Under the pieces are notes generated by a model. The model was not told where the DNA came from. It searched no databases and saw nothing but the letters and a program-made list of their open reading frames with translations. This document shows, piece after piece, positions 47,401 through 59,589 of a stretch of DNA of 64,000 nucleotides. Source of the DNA: Microthyrium microscopicum (Eukaryota; Ascomycota; Dothideomycetes; Microthyriales; Microthyriaceae). The DNA lies in contig MU004233.1 in the NCBI GenBank assembly GCA_010405405.1, positions 2,389,882 to 2,453,881 of the forward strand, given 5' to 3'. Position 1 is the stretch's first letter. Each line of letters starts with the position of its first letter. The position numbers and the translations under genes were made by a program.

Positions 47401-48219
47401 GAGCAACGTCTCCGCTTCATCACCAGCAAATACTCTGAGCGAGCCTTTGTAGCACCAATCTCCTCCACTCTCTCGCACTACGGCTCTGCGGACGAAACTC
47501 TCCTTGCCTCCATTAAGAAGAATGACATTGCCAACGTCGCCTACGCCCTCGCTCTCCAAGCCAGCCCCAATGTAGTCGACAAGTCTCGGAGCACCCACGC
47601 CATCTATCTCGCCCTTGCTGCAGCCGACCCAGCCTCACCCGGTGGCATGCCTTCCCCCAATCTTTCGGAACACCCGTCTCCTCCCCAGCAGCCAAACGCA
47701 CCGCCAACTCGTAAACCATTTCCCATCGCCGAACTACTCATCCTCAACGGCGCCACCCTCCCAATCGCTCCACCGCCCATCCCGCTCTCAAGGTCCGCTC
47801 GACTGTATCTAGAATCGAAGGCCTCTCAACTCAATGGTCGGCGCATGACCACCACGTCTGGCAACTCCAACTCTTCAAATCCGTCCTATCCTAATCTCTC
47901 GCCAAATCCCTCAGTCTCCCAATCCCGTCTCTACGCACCAACATCCGCGCCCTCAGCACCTTCCATAACTTCCGTCACCCCATCCTCTGAACATTCGCCG
48001 CGCATTGGTCATGACGGAATCGGAACAGGCGGCGACACACTGACCGCCCTTCCCAGTATTGCAAACTCGCCCGGCGAACATGGAATACGTCGCAAACGAC
48101 TAAGTTCAGGTGGCCGGTTGCAAAAGCCATTACCAAGCCAGCCAGCTGCTAGTCCGCCGCCGACTTATGGCTTTGGAAGTCCAGGCACGCCAAGCGGTGG
48201 GAACGGCGCACAATTCTAG
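44406..48219 (+). CDS. BAR-PH-ArfGAP protein (ACAP/centaurin-beta type Arf GTPase-activating protein)
   Basis: Model join(44406..44475,44526..44659,44705..45079,45130..45196,45243..46611,46659..48219), 1191 residues. The first ~215 residues have no domain I can name. A helical BAR-like region spans about 300-560 (MRTRWKKVMRQAEIAY, EESKEYYSFVSRYLGQRQ, then DTAKKIDAFLPQLEAL). A PH domain follows at about 672-750 (KFWIVLDQGKLSEYTNWKQK to MKSWIYTINNAL). The ArfGAP zinc finger is CADC-x16-CIEC with the arginine-finger region GIHRSLGTHVSKVRSLTLD (around 830-880), then a short ankyrin-like segment and a Ser/Pro-rich tail. It should switch off Arf GTPases on curved membranes in endosomal or Golgi traffic. 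All five introns are 45-50 bp and keep frame. Confidence 0.93.
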
Positions 48220-49558
48220 TAGCATCAGCGCCGACGACGGGTCAGGCGGAGGTTACATTTTCACGGCCGTCGTGTGGTTCATTGGTATGGAAGACCGGTG
48301 GGGCGGCGATTGATCAAGGGCTGAAGCGCTGTTACGTTGAAGTGATGTACTTTGGCGAACTGTTGTATACTGCAGAATGGCTGGTGGTGATATGGGTGAG
48401 ACGTGATTTTCATTTTTGTTTTGGTTGTACAGTGTGTACAGAACGGAAGTATTAATGTGGCGTTTCTTTCTGGTTATATTTGGTATTCTTGTTATATGGG
48501 AATGAATGGGGTGCCTTTGGATTGGCACAGATGTAACGGTACAGAGACAAGAACTGGCCAGTTCGTTGATGGGGGCATTGTTGGCTACATAATGAATATG
48601 TTGATTTGGTGTCGTTGAGTCGTTGCTTTTTGATTGTATGCCTCCGATTGATATATTTGATTACGAATATTGTAGACGGACTTGGCAGATCTATGATCAG
48701 TCCGCAAGAGAACTCAATGTGCAAAATGATTTACGCTGGAAGCAAATAAGTCTAGAAATGATGTTTCGTGTATTTTGAATATCGGAAAAGTAGTAAATAG
48801 GCATTTCAAACCACGCCCTACTCCATCCACTATCAACTTCCCACTTATATCCATCCGATCCGACCCCCAAAACCAAGGAGAGAGAGAGAAAAACTCAACG
48901 TCAGTCAGCACGCGTGCAAAAAAACACCATAACTAGCCAGGATACGCAAAGTCCGCAACCACATTAGATTCATCGCCAGATTCAATCGCCGAACGAGTTC
49001 CATAAAGCACAAAGAGCCAGCAAGGTGAGGGAAGTAGTTTAATTTCAAAAGGATATCAAGAAAGGATTTGTTGTAGTCGTATTGCGATTGTTGCTTGCAT
49101 ATTCTCTTCGTTGAAAGGGATCCTGATGGATTTGGTGGGATCCAATGCATTTCGCGGCTTATTAGAATTGATTGCTGAGTCTGATGCTTTGGCCGGAAAG
49201 ATCCGAAGGCTTTGCGGTATCCTTGGCAAGTCGGTGAGTGAGAGAGATGCAGCAAGCAAAAGCAGGTGTGTCGTCAAGAGGCTGGTATAAGAGGGAAAAG
49301 GCTTAGTGTATTCGTAGCAAAAAAATGCAAAAATCGATAGCGTTGCGGTGGTTGTCGTGATCGAAATGATTTATCGGTTTTCGGGAAGAGCTTCGTGTAT
49401 CTGTGTATCTGTGTAATTCCATGTCTGCTCCTTCAAGGATCGCAAAGAGTTGCTTTCCGCCTCTTGGTCTGAGGTCATGCTCTTTCGCCCCCGGCCACTC
49501 TCAACGCCTTATCTGTCCAGAAATCATCCAGAAATCACACGGTCAATCTCCTCGCTGC
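48220..49558. other. Convergent 3' region, no supported gene
   Basis: About 1.3 kb between the ArfGAP gene (+) and a small minus-strand gene. Overlapping minus frames at 48905-49277 have no motif. The region is AT-rich around 48400-48900, in keeping with 3' UTRs. Confidence 0.4.
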
Positions 49559-49981
49559 CTATGCCGCCGAAGCCTTGACAGCAACACCAGCACTTCTCTC
49601 GCTCGTTGCCTTGTTCTTTCCCTTTGTAAAGCTCGCGTCCTGGCTGCTCATCCGTCTCCCGAGTGCGCGCTCCAGCTTGGCGCCCAGTGCTAACTTGCTG
49701 ATCTCTTCTCGCTTGCCTTCACTGACTACGTAGCGTTGGCTAGTCAACCGAGGCTCTTCGAGGCGCGCGAGTGTGGCATGTACGGCACTCATGTCTTGGG
49801 CCATTGGTGATGTCTGGTCATTCTTGGAGTGGTTGTATTTTTCATTGTGGTGAGAGTCATCGTCGGAGCCGACGGATAGGTGGGAGGGCGCGATAGAGGG
49901 GGCGAGGGTTGGTGTGATGCTGAAGGTTGAGTAGCGGGTTGAAGCGCGCTTAGCACTGGTTTGTTGGGGTTGTTGAGACAT
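49559..49981 (-). CDS. Small hypothetical protein with C-terminal helix-rich basic region
   Basis: 140 residues from the ATG at 49981. The frame stays open far upstream, but that part is Ser/Thr/His/Pro-rich low-complexity and looks like leader sequence. The N-terminal half is Ser/Thr/Gln/Pro-rich (STRYSTFSITPTLAPSIAPS); the C-terminal half (AVHATLARLEEPRLTSQRYV, EEISKLALGAKLERALGRRM) is charged and probably helical. There is no signal peptide, membrane segment or known domain. I have the impression of a conserved small fungal protein but cannot name the family. Confidence 0.5.
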   Translation of the reverse strand: MSQQPQQTSAKRASTRYSTFSITPTLAPSIAPSHLSVGSDDDSHHNEKYNHSKNDQTSPMAQDMSAVHATLARLEEPRLTSQRYVVSEGKREEISKLALGAKLERALGRRMSSQDASFTKGKNKATSERSAGVAVKASAA

Positions 49982-52900
49982 ATTGTGGTGGTTGAAGGGA
50001 AGGGAGAAGTTTGTCTGTTGGGGAGGAAGAGAGGCGGTTAGTTTTGGGTTTGGGTTCTTTATTGGGAGGAGACGGTGAGGGTAAGTCGAGTGAGTGGATT
50101 GGTTGGTTGAGATGTGAGTGGTAGTTGTAGGCGGCAGAAAGTGGGATGGGGAAAGAGTGGATAGATTGCGGCTGCCAGATTGGTTTTGGGGGCAGAGTGC
50201 AGTCAGTGTAGGTATATGAGTGCGCAGAGTGGAGAGTGCAGATGTGCAGGACTGGTACGAGATCACGCATGCAGTAGGAGAAGCGAGAGGGAATAATGAA
50301 CAACTCAAGCAGTGCTTTGGGTGGGCAATTTGTTGCTTATGTTTTGTCTTGAGTCTGGGCTGAGCTGACTTACTGTTGTTGCTGCGCCTTGGGTTGTGCT
50401 GGCCATGGTATAATTGTAAAGAACTGACTGTGGTTGGATCAGATGTTTCAGTGATTCCAGACTGTTTCGGGTCCTGTTGGGATTGCCAAAACAGCAATAG
50501 GAAAGTCACAAGAGTAATTCTCTAGGTTACGCGTTATAGTTGCTTTGGCGGAAGGATCTGTTGGTTTTCTGTAGGATTGTTGAATGGGATAGACGGCGGG
50601 ATGGAGGAGGGGAAGTTGAGGATGAGAGATGGACGTCGGCGAGATGTGCGGCGAAGATGGACAGCGGAATCTTCAGGTTTAGGTAGTGCAAGGTGTGACA
50701 GGAGCAGGGCGGTAGAAGCTAGGAACAGAGAGCGTGGGTTCCAAGGTTCCTGTTTTGAAGCCGCAATGCTGGAATCAAGGGGTGATCGTAGCTAGGTTGG
50801 GATTGGAGGACAATGTACGGAGTAAGACAGAGAATAGAGAAAATGGTCGAGGAAAAGGAAGAGGATAGGATGACGAGAGGGCTCTATGCTTGTACTATTG
50901 GAAAAACGAAAGCAAGAGCGTCTGTATTTCAAGTTGTAGCGAGACTGGGCTGAAGCTTAAAAAACAACAGTCGGCAGGCAGGATTCGGGGTTTCCAAGGT
51001 TGCATATTCTTCTCCTCACATAACAGGTACCCCCAGCCAAAATAAAGTAATCAAAATGTAATTCAGGAATCAGGATTGATCGTTGATCGCTCCTGGACCC
51101 ACTCACTCGATAAACGACAAGGAAGTTGAACTACCAACCTGTCAGTTCTTAGTCGTAGACATTTATTAATACTACTCAAGCCACCAAACAGTCTTTTCTT
51201 TACCACCCGCTAGAGTTCTTGTCCAAGCCTCCAAGCACCAACATTCAGGAACGATTGAAGCCCGAAACCCACCTGAACAACCAGACTTGCCAGACTATTG
51301 CCAGCAACCGCGTGTCCCGTATGATCGGACCAATTAAATGGATATGTTGCTTGAAAAGAAAGAGATACTTGCCTCTCCAACTCATCATAAATAAGCCGCA
51401 GACCTCAGTCGTGGTAAACTTGACGCAGTCGTCCGAATTGAGCAAGATTGGAAAAACCAAAGTCCAAATCAGGCCAGTCTCCCGCCTCAAAACCGCCGTT
51501 TCAAAGTCAAATCTCGCGTGGCCAGCATGGGTTGGTTCCCCTCCCCACTTTTAGACACGTTTAGCCTGCCGCTCGAACTTGCTTCTTCCTCCAATTTCTC
51601 AACCCCATTTCACACAAAGCAATGTCTGAAATCTCAAAGACATCCGTTCTTCCCTGACAACCATCAACATCTCGACATCTGAATGTAGAGGACCCTTTTA
51701 GTTTTACTGAAGATGCCAAAGCGACAACCACGAGCCAGACCTCCTTATATACAAGCAATCCTTGCCTCAACCGTCCAAGCACCATCTTTGAGCAACCGTC
51801 CGCAACCATACAATCCCCGTACCATCAATATATCTCATCACTTCCCAATATAAGCACAAGGGGTTACCCGGTCCGAACAAGAGACATGGGTTTTACTGAA
51901 CGAACGGCTGTCTCATCTTACACTTGTGCCACACTGCGGCCACGTTGTTGGGCACAGATCGCTTGTCAGTGAGTTCAACGGCCGCTATACCGATTTCTAT
52001 ATATATGGTCTGGTCGCAGAGTTGTACAATGTCTTGTCGTTGGCAGAGAGATTCTTGCTTTTGGGATGTCTGGGTTCCAGAATGTTAAAAATGCAGGAAT
52101 TCTGAAAGAATGTCTGCCAAGGCTGGGATCTTTATTTTCCTCGATCCTGCAGTTTATGCTAATATGGTTCCATGTTGGATACCTGCCTGAGAGGACAAGA
52201 GCCGTGTGCTTTGGATGCAACGCTGATAGCTGGTATCTCAGCCCGTTGAGATCAAGCAGCATATCAACCGACTGGCAAAATAAATGGCACGCTTCCACCA
52301 ACGCTGCTAAAGAAACAATACTGCATCTCCCATCATATTCGCTAAAATTTTAGTCATTTAATCCGTCTATGGGAAATAAAGTACTCGATAATAGAGCATG
52401 CTATAGTGCAGCCAGCGAGATTGATGGGAGCGCGCCATATATTTTGCCAGTTCGTTGCATCTGCAGAGATATCAGATCTTGGCCTGTCCTGTCCTGTCCA
52501 GAATCCCGATCTGCTTCAGAGCGTATCTCATTTCCATCCTGGCTCCCATTGCAATCTACGCGAGGACAGTTCGCTTACGCGCTCTTCTCTTGGATATTCC
52601 TAGTCGATCTTTTCTCTTCGCAAAATGTGATGCAGTTCGCATATTCTCTCAACTTGCAAGGCTGAGCCTCGGTAAGGCTGAATTGCTTGCGCAAGTACTG
52701 CACCTCGAAGGCTTCTGGTTTTTGCGACGTGACTACTGGCTAAGAACTCGAAAGTATAGTGGGAAGCACTGTTGGATGAGTAGTACTATGTATTGAAGGT
52801 CCTTCACCGAGCCTCGCGATGGGGTATCGGCGGTCTGGGTACCATCCGCAGATTCCGCGAGGAGTTATTTCGGCTGTTGTAACACATTTTATACTATGGT

Positions 52901-54661
52901 GAGAAGTTCTTCATTGTGGTAATGTTTTCTGATTTCAGTTAGCTATTCTTCTTGAGTCTCTCAATCGGTCGTTTGAACACAAGTAGCTCGAACCATTCTC
53001 ACTATGATAATGTAAGACCTTCTGACTGTGAATTTGAATTGATCAGTCACATATTCTTTCGCCTATATATTTGCTTGCAATTCATGAGTTCTCTTTTTTG
53101 AATTTGTGCTTCTTACCATACTTTAATCAACGTACTTCAAAAAGCAAACAAAATACTACAACCAATATCAATATGAAGAACTTTGATCCAATCAGACTGG
53201 TTGACAGAGACGGCGACGACGACGATGAGGAGCCAGATAGCCCGCCGCCAACCCCACCAGAGCAGCCGCCGGACATTGGAGGTGTTCCAGGCCAGCCTTG
53301 GTCGCCTCCGTTCGGTGGAGGCAAGAACGCTGTATGTACCTGACATCCTGATGTTGAAGTATTAGATCAAGTTGAATGACACGAGAAGCTAACGAGCGAT
53401 TGCTAGTGAGAGAGTCAGGGAATGAATCGGTGTCTCGTTTGCCGGTATTAGGAAAGACAATGGGACAACTTGGTGCTAGATTCTTTCCATCTTAGGCTTG
53501 TTCGTGGATTTGTTTGTAAATAACGCGACGGAGCTTTTGGAGTTGGCTCTGGCGTTTATAGCGTGGTGTAGAGAACCAAACTGGAATGTTCTCCACTCTG
53601 AATGAAATGATGATTTCAACTTTTCTCTCGGATGTCATGAGATCCAGTATATACGTGAACTCCAATTGAAACCGCAAATCGACAGTATGCAGATTTTATG
53701 CCTCAAGTCCATTGAGAGTGCAAAGAGAAGGGACGAGATATATTGAAGACAAGGATCAGGTCGGAGATAATCGGCGCAGAAGGTGCGCCTTCCATCAGAG
53801 CTTCTGGTGCCTTCCGCGCTTACTGTCTGCAACTGCGGTTATGATTTGTGGTATTAAACGCACGGCAGATAGGACCAACAGGAGGTGCGATCAAGCACGC
53901 CAAGCAGGTTGCGCACAGACAGAACCGTACCTTCCCCAAAAGTTGTGCCGCTGTGCGTGCCTGCTTGCTGCAGCTTGACGACTGCTCTTTCCAATCCCAA
54001 TCAACCAACCACAGTTGACCCAACCAAAGCAGTCACGACTCTTGAAAATCTTCCTCCAGTTCTTCTCCACCAACCTATCCATCACCACCACTACGTTCAT
54101 CTCTCCAAAATTACTCTACAACCCATTCTCCATCAAACTCCTTCATCTACCCTTTCTATCCATCTAGCTACTTACTCACCCTCCTTCTCTACCCAACAAT
54201 CAATCCAGCTGTGATCATCGCCATCACTGCACCCCATCACTTGATCAGTTGCTCGCCCCGTTTGCAACACCATCAAAATCTCCGCTACCTCTTCGCGTCG
54301 CACCTATCGCCGCCCTCGAGCTTCTTGCATCTCCCCGTGATCCTCCATCTTCTCGAGAATCACTCTCCTACCTCGTTCCTAGATCATTCCCGTGCTCTTC
54401 GCGTCGGGTTTTGCGATAGTCTCGTGTTGGCGTTGGTGCTTTCCTTGGGCACTACCCGTTCTAGTAAGCTATCCCAGCAATGTTTATCATTTTGGTTCTT
54501 GACACTTAATAGCATAACGACCTTTTATTCACACTTGATTCCAAGCGATTAACTGCATCGACAGTGCCATTCTAAAACCCCTCTATAATTTCATTCAACA
54601 CTACAACCAGTTAGTCACCAGCTTCTACCTCTTGCGATCCATCTAATTCTACCTAGACAAC
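49982..54661. other. Long gene-poor region (4.7 kb), one doubtful small ORF
   Basis: No convincing protein gene is seen here. Frames at 50577-50795, 51219-51554 and 52369-52796 have no motifs. A doubtful small gene at 53173 is listed separately. From about 54000 to 54660 the + strand is strongly CT-rich, fitting the promoter and long 5' leader of the G3BP-like gene. Confidence 0.45.
53173..53343 (+). CDS. Doubtful small acidic, proline-rich protein
   Basis: From the ATG at 53173 the frame encodes 56 residues: a short start (MKNFDPIRLVDR), an acidic run (DGDDDDEEPD) and a Pro-rich block (SPPPTPPEQPPDIGG). A GT at 53332 and an AG at 53365 would give a 34-bp intron and end the protein IKLNDTRS, but that is shorter than any other intron here. 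The codons GAC/GAT and CCN make this segment stand out from the surrounding AT-rich DNA. It may be a real micropeptide gene or a chance low-complexity stretch. Confidence 0.25.
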   Translation: MKNFDPIRLVDRDGDDDDEEPDSPPPTPPEQPPDIGGVPGQPWSPPFGGGKNAVCT

Positions 54662-56342
54662 ATGGCTACCGAACTTTCCGGCCCAACTAACGGATACTCC
54701 GTCCCTACCTCTACCTCTCCCGGCCCAGCGCAAACACCTTCTACTCAGACAGCAGACTTTAAGAAAGAAGAGATTGGCTGGTATTTCGTCGAGCGCTACT
54801 ACAATACACTAAGCAAGAACCCTGATAATCTCTACCTGCTGTACAACAAGAAGTCTCAATTCGTAGCGGGCAAGGAAGAGGAGAAGGTCAAAGTCTCCAT
54901 TGGCCTCAAGGTATGCACACTCTGGGACTGCTTTCATACTTCAGATCTAACTAGCCTAGGCCATCAATGAGCGTGTCAAGGAGCTCAACTACCAAAACTG
55001 CAAGGTCCGAATTACCAATGTCGATTCTCAAGCTTCTGCCGACAACATTGTTGTTCAGGTCATTGGCGAGATGACTGATGACTTGCAACCCCATCGCAAG
55101 TTCGCTCAGACATTTGTCCTTGCTCCTCAACCTCAGGGATACTATCTTCTCAACGATATCCTTCGCTTCCTAAACGAGGATGAAGAAGAGCCAATCGAGG
55201 CCCAAGCTGAGGAGACCAAGCCTGTTGAGGAGGAGGCTGCACCTCTTCCCGTCGAGACCAAGTCTGAGGAAAAGGCCATCTCAACTGAGGAGACAATTGC
55301 CAAAGTTGACGAGCAACTCGAAGAGACTGCCAAGGCTGAGGAAGTCAAACCAGTTAATGGTACTTCTCATGTCGCCCAGGCCGTCGATGAGCCAGTTGAG
55401 GAGGCTGCCAGTGTTCCTGTTGAGGACGAGACACCTACCAAGGCTGAAGAAGCCGCCGCAGCACCATCACCAGCTGCCGAGAAGCCAGCTGAGCCTACCC
55501 CCACACCAGCCGAGCCAAAGGCCGCTCCAAAGGCTGCTCCAGTCCCAACAAAACCGGCCACTCCAATGAGCTGGGCTCAGCGTCTTAGTGCAAACTCGGC
55601 TCGTCAGGCCGCTGCATCTGCATCTGCAGCTCCAGCTGCCGCGTCCGCCGCCCCGGCTGCTTCAACACCAGCACCCAAGCCAGCTCCTCAATCATCGAGC
55701 ACCCAAGCCACTGCTCCCACCACTGCCCCTGCGCAGACCGCCGCTCCCGCTCGTGAACCATCCCCAGTTGACAGCAACCAAGAAGGCTCAACAGGTGGAT
55801 GGCAAATGGCCGGAGCTGACCACAGCCGTACCAAGTCTCGTAGTGCGCAAGCTGGTCCTCAGACCACTGACAACGGGCATGTCCGCGCCTATGTGAAGAA
55901 CGTCTACCAAACCGTTGGTGCAGAGGATCTGAAGGCTGCACTTTCCAAATATGGCGAGCTCGCCTATTTCGATATTAGCCGACAGAAGGTAAGCAGCAAT
56001 CCACAATCCTAAAAGCTTGACACTAATCATATCAAACAGAACTCTGCATTCGTCGAATTTAAGAACGTCGACGGATTCAAGGCTGCTGTCGCTGCTAATC
56101 CACACAAGATCGGCACTGATAACGTCATTGTCGAGGAGCGTCGGATTACGCCTCAGTTCTCAGGACGTGGTAACACTCGTGGCGGTAGAGGCGGATTCGA
56201 AGGTCGCACCAACCCAGGAGGCCGTGGAGGTTTCGCCAACAAAGAGGGCGGCGCTCCTCGTGGCAACTTTACTGGAAACCGAGGTGGTCGTGGTGGCCCT
56301 GCTGTTCCAAACCGTGGTGGCCGACCTCAACAAGCTGTTTAG
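54662..56342 (+). CDS. G3BP-like NTF2-RRM RNA-binding protein (Bre5/Nxt3 type)
   Basis: Model join(54662..54910,54960..55988,56040..56342), 526 residues. An NTF2-like domain fills about residues 33-170 (EEIGWYFVERYYNTLSKNPD, VKVSIGLKAINERVKELN, FVLAPQPQGYYLLNDILRFL). A long low-complexity middle is rich in Glu, then Ala/Pro. An RRM follows (VRAYVKNVYQTVGAEDLKAA, LAYFDISRQKNSAFVEFK), and the end is an RGG/GRGG box. This order is that of G3BP; the yeast relative Bre5 is the cofactor of the deubiquitinase Ubp3, and fission yeast Nxt3 has the same layout. The likely role is in stress granules and ubiquitin-dependent control of mRNPs and secretory traffic. Both introns are phase 0. Confidence 0.93.
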
Positions 56343-58319
56343 TAAACAGTTTTCTCACTTTTTCAGCAGGCTTGGTGTTTTTGGCGCATCTTTGGGACAT
56401 GAAACAACTCGGAATGTCGAATTGGGCGAAAGAGCATGGGCATATTCTCTTCTACATCATATATTCGCGGGTGCTGTTCTCTACACAAAAGCATTCATCG
56501 CCGGGCTCTTCTTCCACCTTCCCCATTTCCCAAACGAACAAGAACGCTTTACAGAAAACCTGCAACTATTCAGCTTATATGTCAGCATCTCATCACGTCT
56601 TGATGATGCAATTATGAGTTTTATTTATTGCTGCTGCTTATCTCTCTTCTGTGTTCTCATTTTTTGCATATCCATTTTTGGCATTTCTCCTCATCGCGTG
56701 GAATTCACGAACTTTATATCACTCATTGTGCTCGGAAATTCTTGTCTCTATGGGCTCGTTTTCTGGTAGCAAAAGCGTCATCTTGGGTGGGATACCAAAC
56801 GGTCAACGCCCCTATAAAAGTCCTTGTGCTTCACGTCAGGGGAAAAAGTAGTGTTTTTTGTTTTTTGCTGGTGGAATGTCTTTGTTCGACACTGGCATTA
56901 GATATAAATCATGTTTGTACGTCATGCCTCTTTGAAGGAGACTTACTTCATGTATTGTCTGCTTGCGGTTGGTCATGCGATTAGATGTCTGTCTTGTTAC
57001 TTGTTCGGCGTTTCGTAGGTGCTGTCTCGCATAGCTATGGGTTTTGACTGACGAGATAGATCATCTCGTTGTGATATGGGTCTTCTTGTTGTTATTTTGT
57101 TTTATGCCTTGGGACTACTTCTTCGGCGGTCCTTGGGTTGGCGAGCAATGAGTTTTGGACTTGATTGCTACCTGTTAGTCGCTGGGCGCTGGTGAGCGAG
57201 CACGGTGTTGGGGGAAGTGTGGAAGGCCGGGTGGTGCTGTTGATGATGGAAATGTATAGTATAGTTTGCAAGGTGCTTGTATCATATGTAAGCATCGCAT
57301 AGATGCGTGTGGCGCAGAAGAAAGAAAATGCTAATTGTTTATTGTATTGATGTGTTTGGTGTGCATGAGATTCTCTGGATGTGAGAATGCGAACAGTAGG
57401 AATGTCTAGAGGTCTTGACTTTAAAGGGCCTTCATATTCATGGTTTGAGTGCTGCTCTTTTCTTCGTTCTTTGAACGCGGCGGGTAAGCTGAAAAGCGAC
57501 GGCCCGAGTCCTCAGCCAGTCGAGATAGAGAACGTTCAGAAGCAAGATAAACGCCGTAATCTATGTACTTGAGCTATCTTCATAAGCACCTTATGGTCTT
57601 GATCGGAGCCGATGGTAGTGATGAGATTCTTCGCGCCATATTCAATCCACAAGAACTCAGATCTCATTTGCTACGGCCAAGCCGGAAAGCACATTGTATT
57701 CTCTTTCGCAAGCAAGGCCGCTCCTCCGTCAAAAGCTGTGGCGGGTCTTGGACAAAGCTGATGGCATAGACAGTCGGCGTCCACTCTAGCTGATCAGTGC
57801 CTTGTTTGGTGCAGTATGCTGAACGAATGCATTCAGTTCTTTGTGACTTTTTGGGAGTTCCGGCGCGTGTATGATGTCTGGGAACACTGTGATGTGTTTG
57901 AAGAGCGGGTTCGAAGAGAACTTTTCGAGAATTATGTCAAAACTGAAGTCTTCTATGTTCATATTGTGGTGCCTGGCCCAAACTCGATCGACCAGCTCGG
58001 TCCAAGGTGTGGCCTGAAATTGTTAGTGTAAGCGTAATCAGAGATATGATGCTCCAGTTGGGGGAGAGAATCATCGCACTGCGTGTTAGCTACTGAGTAT
58101 CGTGGCGACTATCGAGTGCTATGGTAGCAAATGGAAAACATTGTGACTTATCGAGAAGGCTGGATATGAACAGGTGACTCTTACGATTCTCTCGTCCAAG
58201 ATTTCAACTAGCAACTTGGCTTGAAAGAGGTGCCCAGAACTTGTATAGTAAGACTCCCTGGTATTTCTTTCCATCACTCAATTCAGTGGGTTCACAGAAA
58301 AGGTCTCCGCATTTCTTTT
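56343..58319. other. 3' region and intergenic DNA, no supported gene
   Basis: About 2 kb. The plus frame runs on in alternative frames after 56342 but becomes hydrophobic low-value sequence, typical of a 3' UTR. Short frames at 57381-58031 lack motifs. Confidence 0.4.
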
Positions 58320-59391
58320 CTAAATCAACGAAAGCTTCAAGCATGTCGTTGCAAAACAAGCTCTAAAGATATGAACGAGCCGGATGAAAACAAGTGTGAA
58401 AGGCGCGTCGAGTAGAAAGTTCATTACATTCACCAGCCGCCAAGTCAATCCTTCTTCGAAGGAGGCATCTACTTCCGTGGTAAACTTGAGCCCTTCCACC
58501 AGTGATGTTTTCTGGAAAAGACGAAGGTGTCAGATGCTTTTTTATCTCATCTGATGCCTCCCATGCCTCGTTTAGGGTCGGTCCTTTCAGTTCGATTTGC
58601 TCGATGTTCGAAAATGATGATACAAGCCGGAGTTCATGCTTGACCCATTTCGCTGGCTTTGTGAATATCTTAAAACGATCGATGTCGCTATAGACTCTGC
58701 ATAGCGGTTGACCCGCGTCAAAACCTACTCTAGAGAACTTGAGTTGGCCTATATCAAATTAATATAACCTTACAATCTCACCATTAACACATGTCATAAT
58801 GCTCATCGAGTGCGATGAGGAGCTATGTAGTGCTCGAACTAGGAGCATGATGATAATTATGGATAACTCACCTAGAGAATACGCCTCTCGATATGATCTA
58901 GCTCGATTGATTGCATTGCCAACATGTATACTCTGCATCAATATGTGATGGTATTGCCATAATATACCATGACAGACCCACTTCAGCCATTTAAGAAAGT
59001 TGAGATCTTGCAGAAATCCATTTATCACTGCGGCATTAACTTGTCAGTCTGCATGCGCTCGTTAGCACATACTGATCTTATGGATGCTATTGTTTGCTAT
59101 ACCTGGGCCAAGGATTGAGATCCAGTACTTATGAATCCTGATGTCCAGTGCATTCACATGACGATCGCTGAAGATATCGAGGTGACGAAGATAATCTATG
59201 AAGTCTTTCGTCGTCTTGAATGCAGTTGAATGTAACATTTCTACCCCTTTATCCCCGTCCCAACACCGATAATGCTCAAGGACAATATCATGTAGCGGCA
59301 TTCCGTTTGTCCCATATCTGGCCCAAAGCCGCGGATAGAGCCAGGTCCAAGCATTGGGAGTGAAGCATCCTTTGAGATATGTTAAAGCCAT
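58320..59391 (-). CDS. Hypothetical protein gene, possibly frameshifted
   Basis: The ATG at 59391 starts a frame (MALTYLKGCFTPNAWTWLYP) that can be spliced through introns 59028-59102 and 58749-58871 into a protein-like stretch (DLNFLKWLKWVCHGILWQYH, KPAKWVKHELRLVSSFSNIE). Near 58520, just after the AAAAAAG run, the frame must change to continue into LVEGLKFTTEVDASFEEGLT and end at 58320. Either one base has been gained or lost (a broken gene or an assembly error), or an extra intron with a weak GTATCA donor removes about 120 bp; that intron does join the halves in frame. I recognise no domain. The leucine-rich C-terminal part recalls F-box-associated proteins, but this is weak. Confidence 0.4.
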
Positions 59392-59589
59392 GGTATTAGT
59401 CGCATTGGAACTCCGATGCTGCGTTGTAGCTCGCGAAGTATAAAGATTCGAGGATTAAAAGAGCCTAGAAGGATGTCGTGTAAGTAGTAGGCAACTATGT
59501 AGATGCGCGATTTAAGGAACTATGGTACGCTGATGAAATTATTGCCTATACACGGCTAACAGCTCCTAACTCCTAGCGCTTCAAAAGTA

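Noticed and set aside
57816-58031. 71-codon frame on + (FVTFWEFRRVYDVWEH)
   Set aside because: Short, no leader, no splice partners; lies next to the uncertain minus-strand gene and may be its antisense.
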